DNA of 64,000 bases from Streptomyces sp. NRRL F-6492 (GTDB lineage Bacteria; Actinomycetota; Actinomycetes; Streptomycetales; Streptomycetaceae), in the NCBI RefSeq assembly GCF_001280125.1, contig NZ_LGEG01000138.1, positions 20,317 to 84,316 of the forward strand. The letters are read 5' to 3'. The translations under genes and the position numbers were made by a program. The notes beneath the pieces were generated by a model. The model saw only the letters and a program-made list of their open reading frames with translations. It made no database searches and was not told the DNA's origin. Shown in pieces: positions 62,698-64,000 of this stretch (positions are counted from its first letter, which is position 1; each line of letters opens with the position of its first letter).

Positions 62698-63956
62698 GGG
62701 ATCTCCACTCGGAGGAGGGTCGGCCCGCCCGGCGGGCTCGTGATCGTCAGTGTGCCGTCGAGGACGGCGACCCGGTCGGCCAGCCCGGTCAGACCGCTCC
62801 CCCGGACCGGGTCCGCCCCGCCGCGCCCGTCGTCCTCGACGTCGAGCCGCAGGACGCCGTGCGCGTGCCGGGCGGTGATCCGGGCCCGGCGGGCGCCGCT
62901 GTGCCTGCCGACGTTGGCGAGCGCCTCGCAGCCCGCGAAGTAGCCGGCGCTCTCCACGGCCCGGGGCAGCCGGGGCAGCTCGACGTCGGTGTCCACGGGG
63001 ACGGCCGAGCGGTCGGCGGCGTCGGTGAGGGCGGGGCCGAGGCCGTAGTCGGCGAGGACCTGCGGATGGATGCCGTGGATCAGCTCGCGCAGCTCGGTCA
63101 GGACCCGCCCGGCCTCCCCGTGGGCCTTCGCCAGCTGGTCGGCGAGCGGTCCCGGCGGAGCGTCGAGGCGGGCGAGGCCGAGGGTCATGGTGAGGGCGAC
63201 CAGGCGCTGCTGGGCCCCGTCGTGGAGGTCCCGCTCGATGCGGCGCCGCTCGGCCTCGAAGGCGTCGACGAGCCGGGCCCGGGAGGCGATGACCTCGCCG
63301 ATGCCGCCCGCCGGGGCGTCGCGCGGGGCGAGCAGGGCGCGGGCGAGGGCGGCGCGGGCCCCGGCGACGGCGGTGAGCGGATGGGCGAGGGCGGCGAGGA
63401 GCACGACACCGAGGAGGGCGGCGGCGAAGGCCCCGGGCCAGGTGGTGACCAGGTGGGCCTTGACGACCTTGGCCTCCTGTCCGTCGGCGGCCAGCTGGAC
63501 GGGGGCGCTCATCAGGGCCAGGGGCAGACCGGCGCCGACGGCGAGGACGACCAGGTCGAGCGGCCACAGGACGGTGGCGAGCAGCAGGGCGTACGCGAAC
63601 TCCCGCCAGGTCGCCTGCTCCCCCGCCCGCAGCCGGAGCCAGGCGGCGAGGCCGGGGGCGGCGGGGACGCGGTGCGGGTCGGGGGCCGGGTCCCGGTCCA
63701 CGAGCCGGAGGCGGAACCGTTCGAGCGCGCCGAGGGCCGGGCCTGTGAGCAGGAGCGGCGGCAGCCCGACGAGGACCAGGGAGAAGACCCCGAGGACGAG
63801 GAGGACGAGACCGGTGGCGGCCCCGGCGAGCACGCCGGTGGCGAGGTACGCGACGGCCCGCCACGGCCAGGCGCCGAGGAGGAAGCGGGACCGGGCGAGC
63901 GCCTGCCAGGGCGTACGGGGTTCCGGGGTGGGGGATTCCGGCGTACGGGGTTCCAT
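62613..63956 (-). CDS. Sensor histidine kinase (NarL-type, HisKA_3)
   Basis: A 447-residue kinase. An N-terminal membrane sensor with four hydrophobic helices (about 30-75 and 125-210) resembles the putative-sensor domain of actinobacterial kinases. The dimerisation/phosphoacceptor segment is RIERDLHDGAQQRLVALT. The ATPase domain has NVGRHSGARRA (N-box) and GSGLTGLADRV (G-box). The last 25 residues are encoded by the region overlapping the response regulator and are probably non-functional. ATG 63956 is used although the ribosome-binding site is weak. The signal is unknown. Confidence 0.88.
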   Translation of the reverse strand: MEPRTPESPTPEPRTPWQALARSRFLLGAWPWRAVAYLATGVLAGAATGLVLLVLGVFSLVLVGLPPLLLTGPALGALERFRLRLVDRDPAPDPHRVPAAPGLAAWLRLRAGEQATWREFAYALLLATVLWPLDLVVLAVGAGLPLALMSAPVQLAADGQEAKVVKAHLVTTWPGAFAAALLGVVLLAALAHPLTAVAGARAALARALLAPRDAPAGGIGEVIASRARLVDAFEAERRRIERDLHDGAQQRLVALTMTLGLARLDAPPGPLADQLAKAHGEAGRVLTELRELIHGIHPQVLADYGLGPALTDAADRSAVPVDTDVELPRLPRAVESAGYFAGCEALANVGRHSGARRARITARHAHGVLRLDVEDDGRGGADPVRGSGLTGLADRVAVLDGTLTITSPPGGPTLLRVEIPCPVPIAPARAAGSVSSSPRTASSSGRD

Positions 63957-64000
63957 GGACGCCCACGGTAGGCCCGGCGCCGGGGGCGGGGACATGGGGC

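Overview
The window reads as chromosomal DNA of a Streptomyces. Base composition is very GC-rich with strong GC bias at third codon positions, ATG/GTG/TTG starts are all used, and several genes are hallmarks of the genus: adpA with its TTA (bldA) codon, ornA, the desferrioxamine operon with iron boxes, a WhiJ-type regulator paired with a DUF397 protein, a cdgA-like c-di-GMP protein and extracellular chitinases. From memory, gene order from about 12 kb to 57 kb resembles the central chromosome of S. coelicolor (acc/liu operon, des operon, hexosaminidase, glmS, adpA, ornA, tRNA-His, cdgA). This is therefore mostly core chromosome with local insertions.

Layout. 0-2 kb: a truncated serine hydrolase diverging from a TetR regulator. 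2-6.4 kb: a ThDP enzyme, an agmatinase-family ureohydrolase and a divergent PucR regulator. 6.4-12.3 kb: a secreted protein, an HTH membrane protein, acyl-CoA dehydrogenase plus TesB thioesterase, a cation diffusion facilitator and a phosphatase-like protein. 12.3-18.7 kb: AccR-type regulator, two 16-bp operators, and the acyl-CoA carboxylase/HMG-CoA lyase/acyl-CoA dehydrogenase operon (leucine and short-chain acyl-CoA catabolism). 18.8-25.1 kb: siderophore reductase (desF-like) and desABCD, each unit behind an iron box. 25.1-29.8 kb: an accessory island between desD and the hexosaminidase, holding a JmjC-like oxygenase, a DUF397-like small protein, two unknowns, a WhiJ-like regulator with a TTA codon, DUF397, a LysE exporter and an unknown.

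29.8-38.6 kb: GH20 hexosaminidase, glmS, acetate-channel family protein, universal stress protein, adpA, ornA, tRNA-His. 38.7-43.4 kb: GH18 chitinase, a two-component system and a secreted protein. 43.4-48.2 kb: a small inverted-repeat element, a spermidine-synthase-like methyltransferase fold, primase-like protein, TPR regulator, phosphatase and PAP2 protein. 48.1-52.8 kb: a three-gene operon of a Cas4-like Fe-S nuclease, an unknown 529-aa protein and a Dna2/Upf1-like SF1B helicase, followed by a small HTH-like protein. 53-62 kb: a primase-like protein running into tRNA-Lys, M6-type metalloprotease, CdgA, a second chitinase, LLM oxidoreductase, IclR regulator and a second identical tRNA-Lys. 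62-64 kb: a NarL-type response regulator and its kinase.

Two themes stand out. Chitin and amino-sugar genes (two chitinases, hexosaminidase, glmS) share DasR-like sites, beside an iron-scavenging operon and developmental regulators. The window also holds many short tandem duplications (9, 12, 15, 23, 31, 33, 38 and 46 bp periods), several spanning stop codons or gene junctions. The most promising undescribed systems are the split Dna2-like nuclease/helicase operon (48.15-52.3 kb) and the JmjC/DUF397-like cluster (25.1-27.4 kb). No CRISPR array, prophage or intact insertion sequence was seen.
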